Assembly: GCA_017311315.1 (NCBI GenBank)
Contig: CM029636.1
Coordinates: 25,642,043-25,706,042, forward strand
Direction of reading: 5' to 3'
DNA from: Dendrocalamus latiflorus
Taxonomy: Eukaryota > Streptophyta > Magnoliopsida > Poales > Poaceae
Length of the DNA: 64,000 nt
The number at the start of each line of letters is the position of its first letter. Within the stretch, counting starts at the first letter, position 1. Made by a program: the position numbers and the translations under genes. Positions 55,570-64,000 of this stretch are shown piece by piece. Under the pieces are notes generated by a model. The model was not told where the DNA came from, searched no databases, and saw only the letters and a list, made by a program, of their open reading frames with translations.

Positions 55570-56121
55570 ACCGGTATATGAAGATGATTGGATGGTTTCA
55601 TGGGGGAGGAGACGGTGTATCATAGCTTTGATTGTGCAGATGATGATCCTAATGGTTATTACCCCCGGATTCGTAAACACCCTAAACCCTAACGGGCTCC
55701 CTCCACATGTGGTCAAGCTCAAGATCAACTATCCTGTGATACTACTATGGACATCGACCCTGCTAATTGGACTATGGAACATGACGAGGTTGGTGGTCTA
55801 GGGTTCCAAAAGAAACGCTATCGCCACCGAGATCCTGCTGGGTAGCATGCCAAAAAGAGGGTGTTCCTGCCTCAGATACCCCTAGCCCCTCCAACAAAGA
55901 GAAAGCAATTCCCAGTCAGGCTCAGCTTCGCCATGATGCTCGGCAAGGCCCAAGGGAAAACCATCCCGAACATTCATTTCTACCTTCCTGATCCGGTGTT
56001 CTCTCATAGACAGTTGTACATCGCGTTGTCTGGAGCCACCATAAGAAACAACATCAAGATTCCCACTGTCCCGGAGAAGGAGAAAGACAAGCGGCGCAAG
56101 ACTAGGAAACCTCATGCATAG
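55570..56121 (+). pseudogene. Helitron PIF1-type helicase, C-terminal relic
   Basis: Pieces in shifting frames give ETVYHSFDCADDD, PGFVNTLNPNGLPPHVVKL-KINYPVILL, a 'NGTRLVV'-like segment (NMTRLVV), VFLPQIPLAP and KRKQFPVRLSFAMMLGKAQG, then KTIPNIHFYLPDPVFSHRQL and YIALSGAT. This is the order of motifs in the last third of plant Helitron helicases. Motif VI normally reads VALSRAT; here the Arg finger is Gly. At least two frameshifts are present. Rep and helicase motifs I-III are absent. Confidence 0.85.
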
Positions 56122-57603
56122 AGGAAGTATTTACCACTAAGACTATAATTTCATGGTTGCTAATCACTTAATTCATATACTAATTGCTGAATGATTTTTC
56201 TTGTTCAGGTTCAATCTTCATATGGTGTCCCGTACCAACGCATTGAGATCTTATTGATTCAGTCCATCTGTAAGAATCGTTTCAATGCTCAGATACCATA
56301 CTATTTTGTTCCTCCATGGTAACACATGACCATTGACAAGAATGACCCTTTATAGATCATATTCTATTATAAAAAAAATTCCCTATGGTTTCAAATTAGT
56401 GTGTAGCTGATAAGTTTATGTGGTGTTTTGTTGCTGATTTAGTGACTTAAAAGTTTGAGCTGCCACAAATTAACCTTGTAATTATGGTCAGTGTAGCCTG
56501 TCTTTACTCTGTTGCTATAGTGTGTTTATAGTATCTTTACTCCATTATCATTCCATATAGTGTTTTTAGATGTCCCTTTCCTTTTCCTGCTGGTTTGGAA
56601 GTGCATGGTTCGTTAGATGCATCGTAGCTTCATAGTAGTGCTACTGCAAGTTCCTTCGAATTCTTGTCTGGTGTTTCCTTTAGTGCATGAGAGCTACTTT
56701 GGTTGTAAGCGATATGTTCTTTTGATGTCGCTTTAGTATTTAATCATTGAAAGTATATATGACCATTTGTTGGATTTGTAAGAACTTTGATGCAAAATAG
56801 TTATTTATCTGATAACCACATAAATTACTCTTCTCTTATGTGGTGTTCATTTGTGAACAAAATATATACAGGGTGTAGCCTAGAACCAGCACAAGTCATT
56901 ACAAATCGGATGCCTCAGCATATGTTTCCTGCACTGCTGCTGCTCATATCTCTCCAGTTTGTGTTATTTATCTGGTTCTGTTATAAGTGTTTGTGCTGTC
57001 ATTTTCCCATTGCATTCTCTACCATCTTTATGGTGTTATTGGTTTGATCTCCCAGATTCCCTATAATAGATGTGAAATGCTTGCACCATAAAAACGATGA
57101 AATATGTAATAGCAATGAGAGCATAGTCAGATCTCTTTTTTTCTAAAGAAAAACTTTTTTTTTGCTTAGGTGCTTTGGATGAGTTTCGGAGGCTCTTCAC
57201 TCGACTTCTCTTCGGGCAGCTTGGTAAATGGTGATTGGAGTTGAGTTTTTTTAATAAATCAGATTTGATATGTTTGAAGAAAAAAAGGGACAAGTTTTTT
57301 TAGTTCGTCTGATTCGAATTTGCGATCTGTTTTATATTACTTCTCTTTGGATCATATATCAATTTCAATGACTTATTTGAGCATTTTGAGCACTTGTCAC
57401 GTCGTGAGGTAAAAGTTTGATGTACTACCGTCGAAAATATTATTTCATAAGAAACTTTATATCTCTCTCGACCATTTTGATCAATTTGCGTTGCCATATT
57501 TATCTGTAGCATCGTAGGGATACTTAGCTAGTTTCGAAAAACAAAAACAAAAAAGGAAGCCGGAGCAGCCCAAGGCTCCACAGATCAGGAGTGGAGTGGT
57601 GAC
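56122..57603. other. No gene seen; flank of the Helitron relic
   Basis: AT-rich. It may include the non-coding 3' part of the Helitron, but I could not find a convincing CTRR end with a hairpin. Confidence 0.4.
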
Positions 57604-58105
57604 TAGAGATGGCAATGGGTACCCGATACCCGAATACCCGACGGGTTTTACCCGATAAAGAGATGGGTATGGAAAATTTTATGTACCCATGGGTACGTTA
57701 TTGGGCGAAATCCTCTACCCGTCGGGTAGGCGGGTGCGGGTGTGGGTATATACTACCCATACCCGCCTACCCGCGGGTAATGAATACCCGCATTAGACAA
57801 CTAGACATCCCACTCAAATGTTAATTTTATTATCTACTTGTTGTTGATTGTTTATTTGTTTGTCATATGTTGATATGGTCATGTCAAGTATGTTTATATG
57901 ATGTACTAATTTTGATCATTAGACGCTTTTGTGCTTGGCATGTATGATTAATGAATGTCTAAATTGATGATATTCTTATGTGTTGAACCGGGTATGCTTG
58001 CGGGTACGGGTTACCCGTCGGGTAGTAATACCCGCGCGGGTACGGGTATGTGTAAATTTTTCTACCCGCGTGCGGATACGGGTAACTCGATGGGTAAATT
58101 CATAC
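57604..58105 (+). mobile_element. hAT-type element with ACCCG/CGGGT subterminal repeats in the VSR promoter region
   Basis: Begins TAGAGATGGCAATGGGTACC, a well-known type of grass hAT end. Dense ACCCG/CGGGTA repeats occur in both orientations at 57620-57790 and 58000-58095, with an AT-rich middle. No exact right TIR or 8-bp duplication was found, so the right end may be lost. Confidence 0.65.
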
Positions 58106-58415
58106 ACAAACTCTTTCCGCCGAGAAAACAAAAGAAAACCGCGACACGTTTGCTTCTTCAGTCCACCGCCTCCGTCTCCTCCTTTCCCTTCGCCACAACG
58201 AAGCCCTGCAAAAATCTCTCCCACTCCGAGCATCCAGGTGCCATACTCTCTTTAACACCCTCCCCCGTCGTCAAAATCCAATCTTTCCGCTCTATCACCG
58301 CCTCCTTCCACGGCTTTCTTGGCCCCTACAGCCCCAAGATCGATCCTTTTTTTTCCCCGATCAAGCCGCGGATACTGGGATTCGCGAGTTGCAAGGTTTA
58401 ATCGCGGATTGGAGC

Positions 58416-61400
58416 ATGAGGCTTCGATCCGGCCGCGCGATGCTGCGGCTACTGGTGTGGACGGCGTTCCTGTGGGGTTGCTGCCACGGGAGGTTCGTCG
58501 TGGAGAAGAACAGCCTCAAGGTCACGGTGCCCGACGAGCTCAAGGGCACATACGAGTGCGCCATTGGTAACTTCGGCGTGCCGCAGTACGGCGGCACCAT
58601 GGCCGGTGTTGTCGCCTACCCCAAGGCCAACAGGAAGGCATGCAAGAGCTTCGACGATTTCGACATCTCCTACAAGGCCAAGCCCGGTTCCTTCCCCATC
58701 TTCCTGCTCGTCGACAGGGGAGGTGACAAAGTTACTACATAAAATTGCTTCCTTTTTTGGTTGCTACTATAGTAGTAAGTTCGTCTCTGTTAGGTCATCC
58801 ATGTGTGAATTCGTGACTGTTGAGCGAGCTAAGCGTTATATGCTTAGATTGGTTGGATTGGATAGATTGCAGTCGAAACATTGACTACAAGTGGGATAGC
58901 TTTTGTATAATCGCGCGGTCTTTAGTTAGGTGCGTTGAAAATTAGATCTTCTCATTTGATGATGTGATTAAGTTGAATGTTCGTTGACCCAATTTAGTAC
59001 AACCACCACCTCTGTGGTTTGTGTGGAGGAAGCAAACTGAAAGCTCATGGCCAAGCCCTCCTGTCATTGTCTTGTTGTTTCAGTTTTGACTACGATGTTC
59101 CACTAATTTGTTTTCAACCAACTATTGTTTAACATTCTTGTTTGTCTGCTCTATGATGTTGCATTCTACTTGGTTAATTAATATATACTATGGATTACTT
59201 AATATGGTTTTTGGTGTTGCATACAGATTGCTTCTTCACAAAGAAGGCATGGAACGCACAGAAAGCAGGAGCAGCGGCAATCCTTGTTGCTGATGACAAG
59301 TCTGAACCTCTAATTACAATGGACACGCCTGAAGAGAGCGGGAGGGCAGATTATTTAGAGAACATCGCCATTCCTTCGGCTCTGATAACCAAAAGCTTCG
59401 GGGACAGGCTCAAGAAAGCAATCGATAACGGTGACATGGTTAATGTGAATTTGGATTGGAGGGAGTCCCTGCCCCACCCTGATGAGCGTGTTGAATATGA
59501 ATTTTGGACTAACAGTAATGATGAATGTGGACCAAAATGCGATAGCCAGATTGATTTTGTCAAGAGCTTCAAAGGAGCAGCTCAGATACTTGAGAAGAAG
59601 GGCTACACACAGTTCACTCCTCATTACATTACCTGGTATTGCCCAGAGGCCTTCATTCTAAGCAAGCAGTGCAAGTCTCAATGTATCAACCATGGGAGGT
59701 ATTGTGCACCTGATCCGGAACAGGATTTCAGCAAAGGGTATGATGGGAAGGATGTGGTGATTCAGAATTTACGTCAAGTTTGTGTTTATAAAGTTGCTAA
59801 GGAGAATGGGAAACCTTGGTTGTGGTGGGACTATGTGACTGATTTTGCAATTCGGTGCCCAATGAAGGAAAAGAAATACACTAAGGAATGTGCTGATGGA
59901 GTTATCAAGTCATTTGGTACGTTTGTCTTTGCATACACCTTTCTTTTTTTTTTTGTTGTGAGGTGCACTAATTGTACTGAATAAGTCTATAATTTCCAGG
60001 CCTTGATCACAGAGCAATAGATAAGTGTATCGGTGATCCAGATGCTGATGAAGAAAATTCTGTGCTGAAAGCTGAACAGGATGCACAGGTTACTGTTAGT
60101 ACTTCAGGGTGATCTTATCTCATCAATTTGTCCCGCTAATGATCTTAACGTATCATTTTGGACTGTTTTACATAGATTGGCAAGGGCTCTCGCGGTGATG
60201 TTACCATCTTACCAACACTAGTCATCAACAATAGACAATACAGAGGTGCATGCTCTTCAAACCATTATAGTTCCAGCAAAGTGATTTGACGTTCCAGTCG
60301 TGCTTATCCAAACATTTGTTTCTCAGGGAAACTTGACAAAGGAGCAGTTCTTAAAGCACTTTGTGCAGGTTTTCGGGAAACTACTGAGCCCACTGTTTGC
60401 TTGAGTGAAGGTTAGTGCATTGATTGCCCTAACTTTTCCCTCAGTTTGCTGCATTTGCGATGAATACTTATACTGCAAGCATAGCAACACTCCTTTTAAA
60501 CATCTTCAATTCATGTTGTCAAACTGTAGATATGCAAACAAACGAGTGCTTGGAGAACAACGGTGGCTGTTGGCAAGATAAGGCTGCTAACATCACTGCA
60601 TGCAAGGTACTTGTGGTGGTCTTATCTTTTCTGCTAAACTCTAGTTCACGGGATAATGCTTTTCTCTGTTTGGCTTATGCGTATGATACTTGTCTGATAC
60701 ATATGTAGGATACTTTTCGTGGAAGAATTTGCAAATGTCCGGTTGTGAAAGATGTAATATTCTATGGTGATGGTTACACTCGTTGTGAAGGTATATGTAC
60801 TGCAAGAAATTAGGAGATTTTTTTTCTTGCCGTCTTCTTTGTTTATTTTGAGTATTTAAATAATTGATCACTCCTTACCTGAGGATGGTTGATCGTTGTG
60901 TAGCACTAACCCTTGTTAATGGTGATAGCACTTCTACTGCAACAGACAAAGCATTACTTTTTTGTGACATGCAAGTTTAGCCTTATTGACTATTTAATTG
61001 TACCTGCCCTTGTTATTTCAGCTTCGGGATCTGGCCGTTGTGTGATTAACAATAGAGGATGTTGGAAGGAGGCCAGGAATGGCCGGACATACTCTGCGTG
61101 CACTGTAAGTTATCATTTGAGATTTTTGCTGACCTTAATGCTGCCACATGTATTTTAAAAATCTAAAAGAATATTTGTGGTGTTTGCAACCTACAGCATA
61201 TCGGCTGTAAATGCCCGGATGGGTTCAAAGGTGATGGTACCCACAAATGTGAAGGTAATAGTCAATTCCTGAAATCCACTAGGCTATTAGTAGTGCTTGC
61301 TTATCCCACAAAACTTGTTGGTTTCCATGGACAAATGCGAATATGCACCTAAGAATTTGCAACCACAGAGCGTATTGGATATCACTGGTCTTGTTGCTCC

Positions 61401-62086
61401 TTTGTTGTTGTGCTGATGGGAAATATTTTGTGACAGATATTAATGAATGCAAGGAAAAGACTGCATGCCAGTGCAAGGAATGCAAATGCAAAAACACATG
61501 GGGAAGCTATGAGTGTGGCTGCGGTGGAGGCTTGCTGTACATGAAAGAGCATGATACATGCATAAGTATGTACATATCTTTTCTAACTAATTGTTGTACC
61601 AGTATCAGTGAGATTTGGAGGTCGTAAGGTCCCACAAATTGCAGGCTAGTTAATCTATTTGAGGTGCTCTAATCTGATTGGTGATTATTTCTTCAATATA
61701 TTAGCTGTTGAAAGCTCGAAATAGCAACATATTGGATGAGTCTAAGCATTGACTTGGGTGATACTAAATTGGCATTCATTATATTCAGGCAAAAGTGCAG
61801 AAGCACAGGTAGGGTGGAGCTTCCTGTGGGTTATCTTCTTCGGCCTAGTGGCAGCAGGAATTGCAGGATATGCAGTGTACAAGTACAGGATCCGGGTATG
61901 GATGATATGACAACATCTTCAAGTTAATTTTCTGCTCATCACTCTAGGTTGGCATCTAATTATCTTTTGCGTTGTGTTTGCCCACAGAACTACATGGATT
62001 CAGAAATCCGTGCCATCATGGCTCAGTACATGCCCCTGGACAACCAAGGAGAAATTCCAAATCATTCTCACCATATCGAGATGTGA
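58416..62086 (+). CDS. VSR: Vacuolar sorting receptor (VSR/BP-80 type)
   Basis: Twelve exons: 58416-58722, 59227-59916, 60000-60088, 60176-60245, 60327-60410, 60530-60606, 60709-60790, 61022-61104, 61197-61254, 61437-61565, 61789-61895 and 61988-62086. Every junction is GT..AG and in frame (1875 nt, 624 aa, normal VSR length). Residues 1-25 form the signal peptide, followed by RFVVEKNSL, the usual mature start. A protease-associated domain (about 45-175) is followed by the Cys-rich central domain (ECGPKCDSQ, WYCPEAFILSKQC). Three EGF-like repeats end with a calcium-type one starting DINEC (about 514). One membrane span lies at 568-587. The cytosolic tail carries Y606-M-P-L609, the adaptor-binding sorting signal. 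The protein cycles between Golgi/TGN and prevacuolar compartment with vacuolar cargo. An in-frame upstream ATG at 58389 would only add nine residues before the signal peptide. Confidence 0.97.
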
Positions 62087-62189
62087 AGAGCAATACAGCT
62101 TCCAGCTTACGAGAAGGACGAAGAGAGGAAAAGAACACTCGTCTTGCATGTGTGTCACCGTAAAGATCTTATGAGTAGCATACCAAGCG

Positions 62190-62475
62190 AATTTTTTGTA
62201 CGGATAATCCGTTTTTTATTCGAAAATACATAAATATACCCGCGACAACATTTTTTACAAAAATAATCTCCAGTCGCCACCCCATTGGGCGACTGCAGCC
62301 TTTCGCCCAACCGGGAGGCGACATTTAGGGAATCTGTGTACCGTTGGGCGACTTCTTCAATCGCTTTACGGTTGAGCGACTGCAATTGCAGTCGCCCAAC
62401 GGTTGAGCGACTGAAATTGCAGTCGCCCAACCGTAGGACGACTGCAATTATGCCGCCCATTACCCCCGGGCACAT
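62190..62475 (+). mobile_element. 5' terminal region of a MULE, with GTCGC palindrome array
   Basis: AT-rich end (GAATTTTTTGTACGGATAATC...) followed by at least eight GTCGCC / GGCGAC motifs in alternating orientation. It starts about 100 bp after the VSR stop codon and precedes the transposase frame at 62741. The same order occurs at 21730-21990. The exact outer end and the 9-bp target duplication cannot be set because the other end is outside the window. Confidence 0.7.
62376..62395. repeat. Perfect 20-bp palindrome
   Basis: GCGACTGCAATTGCAGTCGC is its own complement. The arms continue outward as GTT..AAC. A near-copy with one base changed (GCGACTGAAATTGCAGTCGC) follows at about 62407-62426. 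Confidence 0.97.
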
Positions 62476-62740
62476 TCCCCTCGTTCTGCGCAGAAATCGT
62501 TATTCCCTCATTCTGCCCAGAGAGAAGAGAGGAGGAAGAGGAAGAAAAGAAGAGGAGAAGAGAGGGAGGAGAGGAGGAGAGAAGAGAAGGAGAGGAGGTG
62601 AGGGAGGAAGAAGAAGTCGAAGCTATTCCATCGATTTGGATCCAGGTATTTTTTGTAATTATGTTGTATTTACAGTCTTCAACTCCCATGTTATTTGACA
62701 TGTCGTAAATTTCAATCATACATCTAGGCATACATCATTA

Positions 62741-64000
62741 ATGGCCAGTACTACATTGAGAGTGTATTATGGTGTTGGAATGATTCGTGAAGGTCCGACT
62801 GGTGTGGATTTGAGCGATTTTCCGCAAGTCACTCTCGTACTTCCGGATGACGAGAATGCTCGAATGACAGATGTGCAGCATTGGCTGACCCAGAGTTTTT
62901 CATTGGACCCCGAGGTGTGCAGCGTCGTTGTGCAAGGGCTTTGGAGCCGGTCTTCCACTGACATCAGATGGGAGTTGAAGACATTGGTGCGCTCTGCTTC
63001 GTGGAAGGGCTTTGTGCAAGGGTGCCGGCGCCGTGGATACGAGTGTGTCCTGCTTGTGCAACCGTGCTCACTACAAGCAGCTGCGCAAGCTCGTGCGTCC
63101 GCCTATGCTTCGGGAGGTGCTAGCACCTCGGGCGGGCCGCACGTCGGTGGAGCTGATGAAGTTGCTCGTGATGAAGGCGATGCGGTACACGGAGGAGAGT
63201 TAAGGCCGTCAAGCTATAGAGAGGGAACTGGGCAAGCCGATGCGGTACATGGAGGAGAGTTACAGCTGTCAAGCTATAGAGAGGGAACTGGGCAAGCTGA
63301 TGAAGGAGAGCATAATGAGTATATCGTGCATCAGATGGAATCTGATGACCAGAGGGCATGGGATGAAGAGCAAGCTGTAGAGGACAACGAGGAGGACAGT
63401 TCCGATGATGAAGAAGTTCCTATCCCCGAAGAATGGAACCAGTATAATGCGGAGGGTGTTTCCGCACATGATGAGCATGAATCGCCATGGGAGTATCATC
63501 AAACAGAGGTTCGGGTGCATGCTATGTTTGCTGACAAGGAAGCGCTGCAGGATGCCATCAAACTTTGGGCCCTTTCAATGCAACGGACATTTCACGTCGT
63601 CAAATCAAGCCAGGAGCAGTACACTGTGAAGTGCGAGCAGACTGGTTGTCCTTTTAGGGTGCACGCACGTAGACCCAAGTATGAGACTCACTGGATTGTG
63701 TCCAAGGTGGAGCCGCACTCCTGCATTCTAAACACAGTCTTGGCGAGACATCGTAACCTTACGTCCGGATTTATAGCCAATTTGATGTATGGGGAGATAG
63801 TGGAGAAGAAAGATGTTGCGGCCACACATATTATGCTAGCTATTGAGAATAAATTCAAGTATAAGATTAGCTACGCGAAGGCGTGGCGTGCCAAGCAAAA
63901 GGCGTTGGAAAAACGTTTTGGCACTTTCGAAGCGGCGTACGATAACCTTCCTCGTATGCTTAAGGTGTTGCAGCAAAGGAACCCGGGCACGTACATCGCG
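62741..64000 (+). CDS. MuDR-type MULE transposase, N-terminal part, open to the window end
   Basis: From ATG 62741 the frame is open for 420 codons to the window edge. Residues 1 to about 130 are a variable N-terminal domain (TLRVYYGVGMIREGPTGVDL..., LVLPDDEN). Residues about 135-200 hold an acidic linker with a direct repeat (DAVHGGEL...SSYREGTGQA twice). After an Asp/Glu-rich stretch comes the plant MuDR N-terminal DNA-binding domain: FADKEALQDAIKLWALSMQR, zinc ligands C298, C303, H326 and C328 (C-x4-C ... H-x-C, the WRKY-GCM1 fold), then a 'YAKAWRAKQKALEKRFG' helix. The DDE core and SWIM finger would lie beyond the window. It is not interrupted by any stop, unlike every other transposon gene here. 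Confidence 0.88.
   Translation, partial: MASTTLRVYYGVGMIREGPTGVDLSDFPQVTLVLPDDENARMTDVQHWLTQSFSLDPEVCSVVVQGLWSRSSTDIRWELKTLVRSASWKGFVQGCRRRGYECVLLVQPCSLQAAAQARASAYASGGASTSGGPHVGGADEVARDEGDAVHGGELRPSSYREGTGQADAVHGGELQLSSYREGTGQADEGEHNEYIVHQMESDDQRAWDEEQAVEDNEEDSSDDEEVPIPEEWNQYNAEGVSAHDEHESPWEYHQTEVRVHAMFADKEALQDAIKLWALSMQRTFHVVKSSQEQYTVKCEQTGCPFRVHARRPKYETHWIVSKVEPHSCILNTVLARHRNLTSGFIANLMYGEIVEKKDVAATHIMLAIENKFKYKISYAKAWRAKQKALEKRFGTFEAAYDNLPRMLKVLQQRNPGTYIA

Noticed and set aside
55675..55695. CCCTAAACCCTAA, telomere-like repeat
   Set aside because: Only about two units, and it falls within the Helitron helicase coding relic; not an interstitial telomere array.
62285..62731. Open frames over the MULE leader
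   Set aside because: They run through the palindrome array and a purine-rich GAGGA tract; the real frame begins at 62741.
1..64000. CRISPR arrays, operons, ribosome-binding sites, riboswitches
   Set aside because: The window is eukaryotic nuclear DNA with spliced genes; the repeats seen have no spacer/repeat regularity of a CRISPR array.
1..64000. rRNA or intact tRNA genes
   Set aside because: No rRNA-like conserved block and no convincing A and B boxes with a cloverleaf were seen by eye; a tRNAscan run would settle it.

Overview
This is a stretch of plant nuclear DNA, almost certainly from a grass (Poaceae). The evidence is GC-rich first exons, intron-bearing genes with GT/AG borders, and dense MITEs, hAT, MULE and Helitron remnants and grass-type Ty1-copia and Ty3-gypsy LTRs. 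The species cannot be fixed from the sequence alone. Roughly a fifth of the window is host gene; the rest is layers of transposable elements, many nested.

Five host genes look intact when spliced by hand. (1) 10264-14946 (+) is a three-exon receptor-like kinase whose ectodomain is a hevamine-type GH18 class III chitinase fold, followed by one membrane span and an LRK10L-like non-RD kinase (676 aa). (2, 3) 22686-24775 (-) and 33388-34513 (-) are tandem alpha/beta-hydrolase methylesterases (MES/SABP2-like), four exons each, with intact triads. (4) 50195-52007 (+) is a group III WRKY factor with the variant heptapeptide WRKYGEK. (5) 58416-62086 (+) is a 12-exon vacuolar sorting receptor (624 aa) with its YMPL sorting signal. 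A PP2C fragment at 25.8-27.0 kb is a broken pseudogene.

Layout. 1-10 kb is retrotransposon debris: a SIRE-like copia LTR end, a minus-strand Tekay/Del-like gypsy LTR inserted into one copia gag, and a second copia LTR plus gag. 10.2-15 kb is the chitinase-like receptor kinase, with an LTR-like insert in intron 2. 15.3-20.1 kb holds MITEs, a roughly 0.8 kb foldback element, and a hAT element (8-bp target duplication) inserted at the foldback's edge. 21.7-34.5 kb carries the methylesterase pair, the PP2C pseudogene, and a nearly complete 5.07-kb copia element with a 5-bp target duplication. 34.5-49.7 kb is repeat-rich and without an intact gene (duplicated blocks, a minus-strand gypsy 5' end, several MITEs, a TTF-type hAT relic). 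50-53 kb is the WRKY gene and its flanking MITEs; 55.3-56.1 kb is a Helitron helicase relic; 57.6-62.1 kb is a hAT relic and the sorting receptor. From 62.2 kb a MULE begins, whose transposase reading frame is open for 420 codons to the window end.

The most interesting item is the GH18-kinase fusion. Its ectodomain keeps the hevamine disulfides and the proton-donor Glu but has lost the central catalytic Asp (DxxDxDxE reads D-G-I-D-F-V-I-E), which suggests a chitin or glycan sensor, or an inhibitor-type fold, rather than an enzyme. With a non-RD kinase, the methylesterases and a WRKY factor nearby, several genes here have family links to defence, but nothing in the sequence shows that they work together.
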